DNA of 64,000 nt from Bacteroidales bacterium (GTDB taxonomy: Bacteria; Bacteroidota; Bacteroidia; Bacteroidales; JAIOZK01), in NCBI GenBank assembly GCA_021740625.1, contig JAIOZK010000014.1:44320-108319 (forward strand), in the 5' to 3' direction. Shown here one piece after another: positions 7,991 to 17,251 of the stretch (within the stretch, counting starts at the first letter, position 1; every line of letters begins with the position of its first letter). The notes under the pieces are model-generated. The model saw nothing but the letters and a program-made list of their open reading frames with translations, ran no database searches and had not been told where the DNA came from. The position numbers and the translations under genes were made by a program.

Positions 7991-9782
7991 AGTTTTGTGT
8001 TTGTTCGTATAACATTGATTTTATTTTGTCATTTTCTTTCTTCAATTCAAAAATATACAATGTCAACTCTTCCAGCTTTTTAAGCAGCAGGGCATTCATG
8101 CTGGCAACATCCAGGCCATCTTCCATAACTTCCTGTTCACTGGGCATACCGGGTAAATGCTTGTTTTTCCGCACAAATTGCTGCAATTCCTCCAGGGATT
8201 GCAGTTCATAATCTTCCTCAAACACGCAATCCCACCATGCATCCACGCTCACACGCACATGATTGCTTTCAATGTCACCATTCACTTTGAGCGTTGCGGC
8301 TGTATTCGGGTCGCCGATCACAACTTCAGAATTGGCCCTGACCGACATTACCTGCCCGGCCTCCGTGTGGAACTCAACCCGGCCTGAACTTCCTTTTGCG
8401 TACAACTTAATGGAACCGGTATTATCATAATTACTGGCCAGGCTCATGTGGGCACCATCTTCTGTTCCTGTTCCTGCAAAAATCTTGAACCCATTCCAGT
8501 TGTCACGGCCCCCTTTGATATTCCCATCGATTCTCATATTATCGCCCAGGTGCAGTGACTCCATAGGAGACTCTGTTCCAATCCCGACCCGAATTGGTAA
8601 TAAAGTATAAACATTGTTGCCTGAAACCACCCAGTCACCATCATCAATGGAAACAGGATCAATCCAGGAAGCCACTCCCTGCTCATCACATTGTAATACG
8701 AAACCGTTTCCGGCATTATTGAGTAATTGAAATTCGTTTGTCTTCAACTTACCATTGACATCAAGTTTGCTGTTTTCACCAGGATGCATCGTATTGATCC
8801 CTACCCTTCCGGTATTGTCCACATACATTGCATTTGTAAAATCACCGACCGGTTCACCCTGCAATCCGCTTGTTGCTGTCTGAAAACCAATGCCTCCGGA
8901 GGGATCAAAGCTGATCATGGAGGCGGGACCATTCACAAGATGATAAAAACGCTCATAGGCATAGGTTGCGTTGTATGCAATGGTCTTATATCCTTCGGAA
9001 AGATCGTTAAAAGCCCATCTGTCACCCAGTTGCAACCTTGCCGTAGGTTGTGCGGTACCAATGCCCACAAAACCTGCCACACGAAAAATATTGCCTGAAT
9101 GACCATATTCTTCCCACAAAGCCTCAGGGAGCGGTGCCCAATCAGCAATACCTTCGGCATTGGATGTCAACACATAACCATCTTCCATGCTTCCATTGGG
9201 CATGGCGAAGCCCTTGCAGGTGAGTCCCCCGTTAACTTCCAGCTCGGATCGTGGACTGCTTGTTCCGATTCCTACTTTTCCGAAGCTGCTGCCTATTTCC
9301 GTTGGGCCCACAAAAAGTGTTGGGGAAGTGCTGTTGAAGCCTATCATCAGGCTGTTGCTAATATTGTTTTCCAATGCTAAGCCTGAGACGGAAGAACCCA
9401 GCGCTATGCTACCTGTTGCATTTGCCTCAACGTATCGTCCGATTGCCAGCGACTGCTCCGCGTTTGCCCTGGCATATTGCCCAAAGGCAAATGAAAGATT
9501 GTTGGCAAAGTTTTGGGATCCCAGTGCAACTGAATACGCACCGGGGCTTTCCGACAATCTTCCCATGCTGATTGAGGAATATCCAGAGGACTCGTTGTTG
9601 TATCCTGCGCTAAACGAATAATCGCCACTCGCAACATTCCCGAGACCCACTGCAGTTGCATTAACCCCGGAAGCAGTATTACCATTGCATTCCAGGCAGG
9701 GGGTTTGTGAAAACCCTGTATTGGTGATGAATATCACAAAAAGAAATATTAAACTGATTAACTTGACATAACTTGTTTTCAT
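7977..9782 (-). CDS. Secreted fibre-like protein with YadA-head-type repeats and C-terminal coiled coil
   Basis: 601 residues with a signal peptide (about 1-25, ending GFSQ). Residues about 30-145 contain short repeats of the type 'AVGLGNVASG', 'SISMGRLSES' and 'SIALGSS', characteristic of the left-handed beta-roll of trimeric autotransporter heads (YadA). Several 'VGIGT' blocks follow, a pattern frequent in Bacteroidota tail-fibre-like proteins. The last 90 residues hold the common ending 'HLPGMPSEQEV...MNALLLKKLEELTLY' and a coiled coil. There is no YadA membrane anchor and no T9SS sorting domain. It probably forms a trimeric fibre. The absence of phage structural genes nearby argues against a prophage tail fibre. 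Confidence 0.72.
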   Translation of the reverse strand: MKTSYVKLISLIFLFVIFITNTGFSQTPCLECNGNTASGVNATAVGLGNVASGDYSFSAGYNNESSGYSSISMGRLSESPGAYSVALGSQNFANNLSFAFGQYARANAEQSLAIGRYVEANATGSIALGSSVSGLALENNISNSLMIGFNSTSPTLFVGPTEIGSSFGKVGIGTSSPRSELEVNGGLTCKGFAMPNGSMEDGYVLTSNAEGIADWAPLPEALWEEYGHSGNIFRVAGFVGIGTAQPTARLQLGDRWAFNDLSEGYKTIAYNATYAYERFYHLVNGPASMISFDPSGGIGFQTATSGLQGEPVGDFTNAMYVDNTGRVGINTMHPGENSKLDVNGKLKTNEFQLLNNAGNGFVLQCDEQGVASWIDPVSIDDGDWVVSGNNVYTLLPIRVGIGTESPMESLHLGDNMRIDGNIKGGRDNWNGFKIFAGTGTEDGAHMSLASNYDNTGSIKLYAKGSSGRVEFHTEAGQVMSVRANSEVVIGDPNTAATLKVNGDIESNHVRVSVDAWWDCVFEEDYELQSLEELQQFVRKNKHLPGMPSEQEVMEDGLDVASMNALLLKKLEELTLYIFELKKENDKIKSMLYEQTQNYEKP

Positions 9783-9801
9783 AGTGCTTTCGTTTTTGGG
9801 G

Positions 9802-11274
9802 TTAATATTTTATCCATTTCCCGGATTCGTGTACTTGTGAACCGGAAGAAATTGTATAATAATAAATTCCGGAAGGCAGGTTTGGTACATCTATTTTCGT
9901 TTTCCTTTCTTTTACTCTGAGGGATTTCCAGAGTTTACCTTCCATACTGTATAATTTGAACACTCCTCTTTTAAGATCGGAATTTAAAGTAAAATGATCC
10001 AAACCAGGATTAGGATATAATTTCACATTCAAGGGACCGGGACTCCTGAGATCAGGACTTGAAGTAATAAGATCTTCCTTTTTCAATTTCAGGATATAGA
10101 TATCCTTTTCATAGCCCTGTGTCATATAATCGTAAGTTGATGCCGCCACCAGGCAACCGCCATCGGAGGTGGCCAGGATATTGCTGGTCCAGTAGTACCT
10201 GTCGCCACCAAAGCGATACTCGAACCTGGGTTCCAGCGACCTGTCCAATTGCCCTACCATAATATAGTTATACACATCCGGGTAAAACCACGGAAACACA
10301 TCATGGTCGCCGGCATAGAAGATACTATCCGGGTGCCTGAAGTCGAGGGATTGACTCCAGGCCGGATAGTCGATGGTGTCGGTTGCACCCATGTAGTGGA
10401 TATCCGCTGAATCGATCAAAAATGAAGAATCAGTTTCAATAATGCCAATATCTTGATCCTGTGGACCGGGCTCAAGAAAAGGGTAACAAGATTGAAAAAG
10501 AAGAGTTGTATCTGTGATCCATTCGACATCAATATAACCACTTGCTAATCCAAGATCGTTTGCATGCTTATAATTAAAATTCGTATCAAATACAATCCTT
10601 GTTTCTCCTCCTGCAGGATTAACATTTCCATACCCACCTCCAAAAATCCATAGGTCACTACTATCATTAGAGAATTCAACATCCCAAACTGTATTGCCAT
10701 TTCCAAGCGAATCATTTAAACCTTTGCGAATCACATTTAGTGATTTATCAATACGAGCAAAGAAAATATGACGTTTATTTTCGGGAGGATCTGAGACGAA
10801 TCCAGTAATGTAGTATCCATTCTCAGCTTTTAAAAGATGCTGTCCATAAACATAGGGATAACCTTGGAAATTGATAGTTATGGATTTCTGCATTATTAGA
10901 TTTGTATCAAGCTTCGCAATGTACAAATCGTGTATGTATGTTGGAGGATATAAAACTGAACCCACAATTATATACATCCCATCATTCATTATATCTCCTT
11001 TGTAGAAGTATAAATTTTTATTTTCCAATGAGTATTTATATTCAACTGTATCACCTGAAGGACTGATTTTAATAATTAGCCCCTTATTTAACTCTGGATA
11101 TGAAGGACTACCTTCCCAGCCAATAGCGAGAAATGCACCATTATCCAGTTCCTCAAGATCTGATATTTCCTCGTTAATTGTAGTGGAACGAACAAATTCA
11201 AATGAATGCTGAGGCCACATTTTGATAGGTTTAACACTTAAAGCTACAAATAAAATTATTACTATTGTTCTCAT
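9802..11274 (-). CDS. T9SS-exported protein of unknown function, propeller-like repeats
   Basis: Predicted 490 residues from ATG at 11274; an in-frame TTG at 11283 overlaps the upstream gene and is rejected. A signal peptide (to about residue 22) is followed by recurrent units resembling 'GAFLAIGWEGSP', 'YIIVGSVLY', 'YYITGFVSD' and 'GGCLVAASTYD', each pairing a surface turn with 'KLD' or 'KIS' strands, as in beta-propeller-like secreted proteins of this phylum. The C-terminus (YPNPGLDHFTLN to GKWIKY) is a T9SS type A sorting domain. The gene starts 5 bases after the lipoprotein gene stop. No enzymatic motif was recognised. Confidence 0.7.
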   Translation of the reverse strand: MRTIVIILFVALSVKPIKMWPQHSFEFVRSTTINEEISDLEELDNGAFLAIGWEGSPSYPELNKGLIIKISPSGDTVEYKYSLENKNLYFYKGDIMNDGMYIIVGSVLYPPTYIHDLYIAKLDTNLIMQKSITINFQGYPYVYGQHLLKAENGYYITGFVSDPPENKRHIFFARIDKSLNVIRKGLNDSLGNGNTVWDVEFSNDSSDLWIFGGGYGNVNPAGGETRIVFDTNFNYKHANDLGLASGYIDVEWITDTTLLFQSCYPFLEPGPQDQDIGIIETDSSFLIDSADIHYMGATDTIDYPAWSQSLDFRHPDSIFYAGDHDVFPWFYPDVYNYIMVGQLDRSLEPRFEYRFGGDRYYWTSNILATSDGGCLVAASTYDYMTQGYEKDIYILKLKKEDLITSSPDLRSPGPLNVKLYPNPGLDHFTLNSDLKRGVFKLYSMEGKLWKSLRVKERKTKIDVPNLPSGIYYYTISSGSQVHESGKWIKY

Positions 11275-11279
11275 ATAAA

Positions 11280-12347
11280 TCAATCAATTGAAATTGGAAA
11301 TGGTTCTTCGTCCTCATATACAACAAACCTTTTTCCCATAGTAAGCATGGGTTGATGATAAATATATAGGTCATAAATACTGCTGCTATAACTAAATGTA
11401 TAAACACTCTCAAAATACTTCCCTTCAGGATTGCTATTTTCCAACCAATCAGATATAATATCGTCCAATCCATCCAGATAAAAATCCATTTCATGTATCG
11501 CCAAGGGTGTTTGACCATAATCAAGGCATTTGGTTTCATCAGTTATTGTAGCAACACTTTCACTAGCATAATAGATAAAATAGTCACAATAATTATCCGT
11601 ATTACCATCGGGATTGGGATAATTATCCCATTCAAACTGTACGGTTTCCAGATCATAATAATGATACTTCTTGTTGGGCGGAGGTGCAGGCTTGTATTTG
11701 AACATCAATTCCTCGTCAATAATATTGGGCGCTCCTTTGGATCCCGAATAGTCGCATTTGTATGAATCCCGCAGCCACCAGTATTCGTCATCCGGATCAA
11801 AGTCCCCATTGGCATCCAGCATGCTTTGCAAAGAAGAACCTGTACCGATGTGGGCAATGGCCATTAACTGCATATTATCACTTGCATCGGTTCCCAGCGC
11901 TTCGAAAACCACAGCAATAAGTTTTTTGCTTGTATCCGAAATATCCCGGTATGCCTGGCGAATGCTGTCGACAGCTTCGTTATAAGCATCTGTCACATCA
12001 TCCATCAGAGCTTCATTGTTCTGATCGACAGGATATTCAAGATAAGTTGTATCCCAGATCATATTGTTGTATGTACTGGCAGGGAAACAATATGTATAAT
12101 TAAAGGTGGCATCAAGATAGAAAAAAGCGGAATCCAGGGAAACTTTGTCCCCGCTTTTCAATTGCGTACCATTTCGCTGCTGATCGGCCAGATCCATAAA
12201 ATGATGGACCCGCTCTTTAAAAATTTGCAGTTCTGTCAATTCTTTGCTTTGACCCGAATTGATGGAGGGTTGGTCTTTGGAACATTTCATCAATACCAAT
12301 ACCGCTGGTATCAGCATCAATGCAATCATTAATTTTTGTTTTCTCAT
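11280..12347 (-). CDS. Predicted lipoprotein of unknown function
   Basis: 355 residues. The N-terminal hydrophobic stretch ends in the lipobox-like LMKC (Cys22), followed by Ser-Lys-Asp, consistent with a lipoprotein signal. The mature protein is acidic and rich in Asp, Tyr and Trp, with a proline run (KPAPPPNKK) and many aromatic-acid pairs. No known domain was recognised. It is the first gene of the five-gene minus-strand operon that ends at 5204. Confidence 0.65.
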   Translation of the reverse strand: MRKQKLMIALMLIPAVLVLMKCSKDQPSINSGQSKELTELQIFKERVHHFMDLADQQRNGTQLKSGDKVSLDSAFFYLDATFNYTYCFPASTYNNMIWDTTYLEYPVDQNNEALMDDVTDAYNEAVDSIRQAYRDISDTSKKLIAVVFEALGTDASDNMQLMAIAHIGTGSSLQSMLDANGDFDPDDEYWWLRDSYKCDYSGSKGAPNIIDEELMFKYKPAPPPNKKYHYYDLETVQFEWDNYPNPDGNTDNYCDYFIYYASESVATITDETKCLDYGQTPLAIHEMDFYLDGLDDIISDWLENSNPEGKYFESVYTFSYSSSIYDLYIYHQPMLTMGKRFVVYEDEEPFPISID

Positions 12348-12461
12348 GATTTAAGGGTTTAGGTTAATAACTGTCTTACCCGGAAACTTAAAAACCCAAA
12401 CAACCCTCAACTGAATGAGAACTCATGATGTTGATGACTTGCTCACCGCAGATGGTTGTTT

Positions 12462-12469
12462 CAAATATA
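12462..12469 (-). promoter_or_regulatory. Candidate -7 box (TATATTTG) for the 12347-5204 operon
   Basis: A perfect TAnnTTTG on the minus strand, 114 bases before the lipoprotein start. No TTG was found at 17-23 bases upstream, so support is the -7 match alone. Confidence 0.35.
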
Positions 12470-12675
12470 TACCTTTCGGAAGGAAATTGTCCCACAATTT
12501 ATGTAATTTTTTTCCATTCTAAATAACACAAAATCCAAAAGCCTTATTCATGTAGCGACAAAAACACCTCAAAGAACCTTATTTAAATTTGCCAGAGCGT
12601 TTTTCAAAATAAAAATGCTAAAGCATATTCGATCCATTCGCAAAGAAGCGGGCATTTTATTTCTCAATTAATCCT

Positions 12676-12683
12676 TACTTTTG
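12676..12683 (+). promoter_or_regulatory. Bacteroidota -7 box (TACTTTTG) of the MFS operon
   Basis: A perfect TAnnTTTG ending 21 bases before the ATG at 12705. It overlaps an in-frame TTG at 12681, which therefore cannot be the translation start; this fixes the start at 12705. Confidence 0.55.
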
Positions 12684-12704
12684 AGGCTTGATAAAAACTT
12701 GAGC

Positions 12705-14120
12705 ATGGAACAAATTAAAAGAACACTTCGTGACAAGCCTTCCGCACGCTGGGCAATGATGGTAATCGTGAGCTTCCTGATGGCAGCAAACTATTACTTT
12801 TATGATGCCCTTTCACCATTGAAAGATATTCTAACAGAAAAACTTGATTTCAGTTCGCAGGATTTTGGGATCGTGGCAGGATTCTATGCTTTTCCAAATA
12901 CCTTTCTCTTAATGGCCATTTTAGGAGGAATCATACTCGATAAACTTGGGATCAGACCAACCGGATTGCTTTTCGCCGTCTTTATGCTTGTTGGCGCAAT
13001 ATTGACCGCTTACGGGGCAAGTGATTACTACAGACATGGAGGCATTGGTTATGCCTTGATGAATTCATTCTGGCCTTCCTGGTCGCCGGAATTGAAAATG
13101 ATGTCGCTTGGCATGCTGATCTTCGGCCTGGGAGCCGAAACAAGTATCGTGGTTGCAAGCAAAGTCATTGTAAAATGGTTCAAAGGTTATGAAATTGCAC
13201 TGGCTTTTGCATTAAACCTGGGGATTGCAAGAATCGGAACCGCTCTGGCCTTTAATTTTTCCGAAAGGCTGATAAGACCTGATTTCTGGACAGCCCCGAT
13301 CTGGTTTGCTACAATGCTGTTACTGATAGGTTTTCTGGTTTTCCTGATTTATATCATGTATGATATCAAACTCGACAAACAGCAGAAACAACAGGTAAAT
13401 TTGCTGGACAAGGAAGATGAATTTCATATTTCAGATCTGGGCAAACTGGTAACCAACCGTTCATTTCTTTTCATCACAGCACTTTGTGTTACCTTTTATG
13501 CCGGAGTATTTCCTTTCCTTAAATTTGCACCCGATTTCTTCTATCATAAATTCGGTGTTTCTACTACGCGAGCCGGGGATATCGCTTCAATGTTGCCGTA
13601 CGGGACAGTTTTATTTACACCAATATTCGGATGGTTTGTGGATAAATACGGCCGAAGTGCTTCACTCATGATTTATGGTTCCCTGTTATTGTTTCTCGTA
13701 CACCTGCTGTTTGGGTTAACCTCATTCAATGTCTATTTCCTGATGGTGATCCTCGGAATAGCATTTTCTCTCGTACCTGCTGCCATGTGGCCGGCGGTTG
13801 CCAAAATCGTACCAATACAGCGGATCGGAACCGCTTATGGTTTTATGTTCTCTTTGCAAAACCTTGGACTTTTTGGTGTACCCATACTTGCAGGAAGCAT
13901 ACTGGACGCAACCAATCCCGGCATTACACCGGAAATGATCAAAGCCGGTTCAAATCTTCACTATACCCCAACGATACTGATGTTTGCGGGATTTGGAATT
14001 ATAGGCTTTATCTTTGCCCTGCTCCTGAAGTGGGACGACAAAACTTCAGGCTATGGCCTCGAACTTCCCTCGAACGTTACCCATAAAGATATTGAACAGG
14101 AAACCAAAGCAGAAGTCTAA
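12705..14120 (+). CDS. Major facilitator superfamily transporter
   Basis: 471 residues from the ATG at 12705. About twelve hydrophobic helices are visible. MFS signatures are present: 'GGIILDKLGIRPTG' after TM2 (the loop 2-3 motif, G-x-L-x-D-x-x-G-x-R-like) and 'GWFVDKYGRSA' in the matching second-half position. The cytoplasmic middle loop includes a charged stretch (DIKLDKQQKQQ). Substrate is not evident. It is followed after 3 bases by a clear paralogue and then an alkaline phosphatase gene, so the operon may concern uptake of an anion or phosphorylated organic compound, which is inference. Confidence 0.85.
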   Translation: MEQIKRTLRDKPSARWAMMVIVSFLMAANYYFYDALSPLKDILTEKLDFSSQDFGIVAGFYAFPNTFLLMAILGGIILDKLGIRPTGLLFAVFMLVGAILTAYGASDYYRHGGIGYALMNSFWPSWSPELKMMSLGMLIFGLGAETSIVVASKVIVKWFKGYEIALAFALNLGIARIGTALAFNFSERLIRPDFWTAPIWFATMLLLIGFLVFLIYIMYDIKLDKQQKQQVNLLDKEDEFHISDLGKLVTNRSFLFITALCVTFYAGVFPFLKFAPDFFYHKFGVSTTRAGDIASMLPYGTVLFTPIFGWFVDKYGRSASLMIYGSLLLFLVHLLFGLTSFNVYFLMVILGIAFSLVPAAMWPAVAKIVPIQRIGTAYGFMFSLQNLGLFGVPILAGSILDATNPGITPEMIKAGSNLHYTPTILMFAGFGIIGFIFALLLKWDDKTSGYGLELPSNVTHKDIEQETKAEV

Positions 14121-14123
14121 TTT

Positions 14124-16133
14124 ATGAATGCATTACAAAGATCACTGAAAGATTCTGTTGGCATCAGGTGGGCCATTCTTTTCCTGATCGCCTTTGTGCA
14201 GGCAGCCAACTATTATTTTTATGATGCCATCTCTCCTCTGAAACGACTGCTGGAAGAGAACTTCAACATCACCTCGGCTGATTACGGCATGTTCGTGGCC
14301 GCCTATTCCATTCCAAATACCTTTCTGCTCATGGCTGTGCTGGGCGGGATCATCCTGGATAAGCTGGGTATACGCCGCACAGGCTTCCTTTTTGTCGGTA
14401 TGATGGCCCTGGGTGGATTGCTAACTGCTTATGGTGCCAGCGAATACTTCAGCAGTGGTGGTTTCGCTTATGGATTTTTCAATTCATTCCTGAGCAATTA
14501 TTCTCCAGAGTTGAAAATGATGGTGCTGGGTCGTTTTTTCTTCGGGTTGGGTGCCGAGACAAGCATCGTGGTCGTGAGCAAGATCATCGTGAAATGGTTC
14601 AAAGGCAAAGAACTGGCCTTGGCTTTCGGGATGAAGATCGGACTGGCAAGGGCCGGTTCGGCACTGGCATTATTCTATTCGGCCGAGATTGCAGAAGCTT
14701 CTTCACACTGGACCATCGCCATATGGTTTGCTGCCATTATGCTGCTGGTTGCATTCCTGGCTTTCCTGGTATACGCAATTTTTGACGTCAGGATTGACAG
14801 GCAACTCAAGGGAGAAACGGATCTGCTAAAGAAAGATGAACAGTTTAGCTTCAGGGATCTGGGTAAATTACTCACCAATAAATCTTTCATTTTCATTACC
14901 CTGCTCTGTGTTACTTTTTATTCGGCAGTCTTTCCATTCCAGGCTTATTCCCCCGACTTCCTGCTCAACAAATTTGGCATGGGGCTTTCGCAAAGCGGAA
15001 AGATCGCTTCCATATTATACTGGGTAACAATGTTTGCCACGCCCCTTTTCGGACTGGTTGTGGATAAATTCGGTCGCAGCGCCACACTGATGATCTTTGG
15101 GTCGATCCTGCTAACCCTGATCCATCTAACATTTGCTCTTACCTATTTCAATCCGATCGTGCCCCTCGTTTTGCTGGGCATCGCCATTGCCCTGGTACCC
15201 GCGGCCATGTGGCCTGCAGTGGCCAAGATCGTTCCCGAGAAAAGGATCGGTTCAGCCTATGGAGCTATGTTTTCGGTACAGAACCTGGGTCTGTTCCTCT
15301 TCCCTATCTTTGCCGGCCTCATACTTGATGCTACCAATAAAAATGCGGATATTTTCCTGGGTCCCGACCAAACTTCCATGATCAAAAATACCAAGGTTTT
15401 TGAAGGACAATATCTGGATGATAACAACCAGGTGATCCAAAACAAAGCTCTCCTGGCTTCTCTTACTTTATATGCCCTGCCGGATGACACAATGCCCTCA
15501 AGGTCGCAGGAAGTTATTGAAAAACAAGCTTCTGCCACAGGCGAGATCATCTGGACTGAATATTATCAAACCCGCTCCAACCGGTCAGGCATTTTCAGAG
15601 ACACGCTTGGTACAGACAGCACCGAGAAAATAAACATTGCGTATTTCAATATTGATCCGGAAAGCCAGATCATCAGCATCTATACTGCAGGAGAGAAAAG
15701 CAAGGAGATAATCTCGACAAGTCAATTCGAAATACCTGTTGATCAAGATTTCATCAAACTGGAAATTGAGGTTGATGAGAAAAACAAAAGTTTGTTGAAA
15801 GCTTCAGAAAAAGTTAATATAAGTTTAACCGATACTTCCAGCAAACAATTAATTTTGGCCGAGAAACACAAGGTGTTTTTTAATGATGCGGGACAGCTCA
15901 GCCTGAAAGTTGGAAAGGGCGAGATCGAATATGCAAATATCCAATACCTTGACTGGGATAAGAATATCGTAATCAAAGTCAGAACACCGCTGGATTACAC
16001 ATATACTATCCTGATGTTTGCCGTGCTTGGCCTGTTCGGACTATTCTTCGCCATCCTGCTAAAAAGGGAGGATAAGAAAGCCGGATACGGATTGGAGCTG
16101 CCCTCTAACAAAAAAGCCAAAAATTCTGAATAA
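14124..16133 (+). CDS. MFS transporter paralogue with about 200-residue insertion before the last helix
   Basis: 669 residues, closely similar to the preceding MFS protein over its whole helical part (shared blocks: 'NYYFYDA', 'SPELKMM', 'GLGAETSIVV', 'ALVPAAMWPAVAKIVP'). After TM11 (GLILDATN, about residue 404) the first paralogue has about 20 residues before TM12, while this one has about 215. The insert (about 408-620) is hydrophilic, beta-strand-rich, lacks further helices, and by MFS topology should face the periplasm. Its end ('GQLSLKVGKGEIEYANIQYLD') faintly resembles the last strands of concanavalin-like domains; this is tentative. The frame is continuous into TM12 (YTILMFAVLGLFGLF), so it is not a broken fusion. 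Likely a solute-binding or sensing module. Confidence 0.82.
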   Translation: MNALQRSLKDSVGIRWAILFLIAFVQAANYYFYDAISPLKRLLEENFNITSADYGMFVAAYSIPNTFLLMAVLGGIILDKLGIRRTGFLFVGMMALGGLLTAYGASEYFSSGGFAYGFFNSFLSNYSPELKMMVLGRFFFGLGAETSIVVVSKIIVKWFKGKELALAFGMKIGLARAGSALALFYSAEIAEASSHWTIAIWFAAIMLLVAFLAFLVYAIFDVRIDRQLKGETDLLKKDEQFSFRDLGKLLTNKSFIFITLLCVTFYSAVFPFQAYSPDFLLNKFGMGLSQSGKIASILYWVTMFATPLFGLVVDKFGRSATLMIFGSILLTLIHLTFALTYFNPIVPLVLLGIAIALVPAAMWPAVAKIVPEKRIGSAYGAMFSVQNLGLFLFPIFAGLILDATNKNADIFLGPDQTSMIKNTKVFEGQYLDDNNQVIQNKALLASLTLYALPDDTMPSRSQEVIEKQASATGEIIWTEYYQTRSNRSGIFRDTLGTDSTEKINIAYFNIDPESQIISIYTAGEKSKEIISTSQFEIPVDQDFIKLEIEVDEKNKSLLKASEKVNISLTDTSSKQLILAEKHKVFFNDAGQLSLKVGKGEIEYANIQYLDWDKNIVIKVRTPLDYTYTILMFAVLGLFGLFFAILLKREDKKAGYGLELPSNKKAKNSE

Positions 16134-16134
16134 C

Positions 16135-17238
16135 ATGAAAAAGTATTTTTATTTGATCATCTTGTTTGCAATCATAACAGCAAGTTGTGATATAAAAAAG
16201 GAGCAAAAAGCAAACACGGAACAACAACCCAAAAAGCCGAAAAACATCATCCTGATGATTGGCGATGGAATGGGTTTAACACAAATGTATGCTACTTACA
16301 AAGTAAAAAAAGACAACATGAATATTGCCCGTTGCCGGCACATTGGCCTGGTTAATACCAGTTCAATCGATGAACTAATCACAGATTCAGCGGCCAGTGG
16401 GACAGCTATGGCCACAGGAGAGAAAACGAGGAATGGGCATATTTCGGTAGATACTGCTGGCAAAAGGCTCAAAACCATCCTTGAGGTTGCAGAAGCCAAT
16501 GGCAAAGCGAGTGGCCTGGTAGCCACCGCAGCAATCACACATGCCACCCCGGCATCTTTCATTGCACACAATCCTGACAGGAATGATTACGAAGCCATCG
16601 CCACTGATTTCCTGGATACCGGAATTGATGTGTTTATCGGGGGTGGACTGGATCATTTCGATAAACGTGAAGATGGGCTCTTGCTGACAGATAGCCTGAA
16701 AGCCAGGGGATATGATGTCATGACGGAAAAAGAGGAGCTGCTTAACTACCAGGGTAATCAACTTGCAGCTTTGCTTTACGCAAAACATCCACCCAAAGTG
16801 TATGAAGGCAGGCAGGACTTCCTGGAAAAAGCAAGCAACAAAGCCATAGAAACTCTGGACAAGGATAAAGACGGGTTTTTCCTGATGATCGAAAGTTCAC
16901 AGATAGACTGGGGAGGACACGACAATGATGCCGATTATGTGATTCAGGAAACCGTTGAGTTTGATGATATCGTAGGCAAAGTGCTGGATTTTGCAGAGAA
17001 AGACGGGGAAACGCTGGTCATCATTACTGCTGACCACGAAACCGGAGGCATGACCGTGACAGGCGGTTCTTTAGATGGTGAAAATCTGGAATACCATTTC
17101 TCAACCGGGCATCATACACCTTTGTTCGTCCCTTTGTTTGCATACGGACCAGGTGCTGAAGAATTCACCGGGATCTATGAAAACACAGCCATCTTTGACA
17201 AAATGATGCAGGTCTTCGGATTTGAAAATAAAGAATGA
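16135..17238 (+). CDS. Alkaline phosphatase (PhoA family), predicted lipoprotein
   Basis: 367 residues. The N-terminus ends in the lipobox ITASC (Cys18), so it should be membrane-anchored and face the periplasm or surface. PhoA-family motifs appear in order: 'MIGDGMGLTQ' (metal ligand Asp44), 'TDSAASGTAMATG' with nucleophile Ser85, 'THATPASFIAH', 'MIESSQIDWGGHDND', 'TADHETGG' and 'STGHHT'. All metal ligands expected from the family are therefore present. It hydrolyses phosphomonoesters. It begins 1 base after the MFS stop and is likely cotranscribed with both transporters, suggesting coupled dephosphorylation and uptake (inference). Confidence 0.93.
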   Translation: MKKYFYLIILFAIITASCDIKKEQKANTEQQPKKPKNIILMIGDGMGLTQMYATYKVKKDNMNIARCRHIGLVNTSSIDELITDSAASGTAMATGEKTRNGHISVDTAGKRLKTILEVAEANGKASGLVATAAITHATPASFIAHNPDRNDYEAIATDFLDTGIDVFIGGGLDHFDKREDGLLLTDSLKARGYDVMTEKEELLNYQGNQLAALLYAKHPPKVYEGRQDFLEKASNKAIETLDKDKDGFFLMIESSQIDWGGHDNDADYVIQETVEFDDIVGKVLDFAEKDGETLVIITADHETGGMTVTGGSLDGENLEYHFSTGHHTPLFVPLFAYGPGAEEFTGIYENTAIFDKMMQVFGFENKE

Positions 17239-17250
17239 TGATTACTTTTG
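17221..17250 (+). promoter_or_regulatory. Promoter (TTTG, 18 bases, TACTTTTG) just before the heptamer array
   Basis: A -33 TTTG at 17221-17224 and a perfect -7 TACTTTTG at 17243-17250 sit across the phosphatase stop codon. The predicted transcript would start within the repeat array and continue for about 250 bases to the epimerase ATG at 17508. Confidence 0.5.
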
Positions 17251-17251
17251 T

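Larger units (their letters stand above)
12348..12704. other. Divergent intergenic region with promoters for both flanking operons
   Basis: A 357-base non-coding, AT-rich stretch between the envelope operon (minus) and the MFS genes (plus). It holds a candidate -7 box on each strand (see 12462-12469 and 12676-12683). No small ORF with coding character and no structured RNA was recognised. Confidence 0.6.

Noticed and set aside
7977..9782. Prophage tail fibre
   Set aside because: No capsid, terminase, integrase or tail assembly gene is near, and the gene lies in an operon of exported envelope proteins with its own signal peptide.
12681..12704. TTG start for the first MFS gene
   Set aside because: The codon is inside the -7 box TACTTTTG; the ATG at 12705 follows at a normal leader length. 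The same argument removes the TTG at 48003.
15350..15980. Second MFS gene being a fusion artefact or an interrupted gene
   Set aside because: The frame is continuous across the insert and TM12 and the C-terminal tail (GYGLELPSN) match the paralogue.
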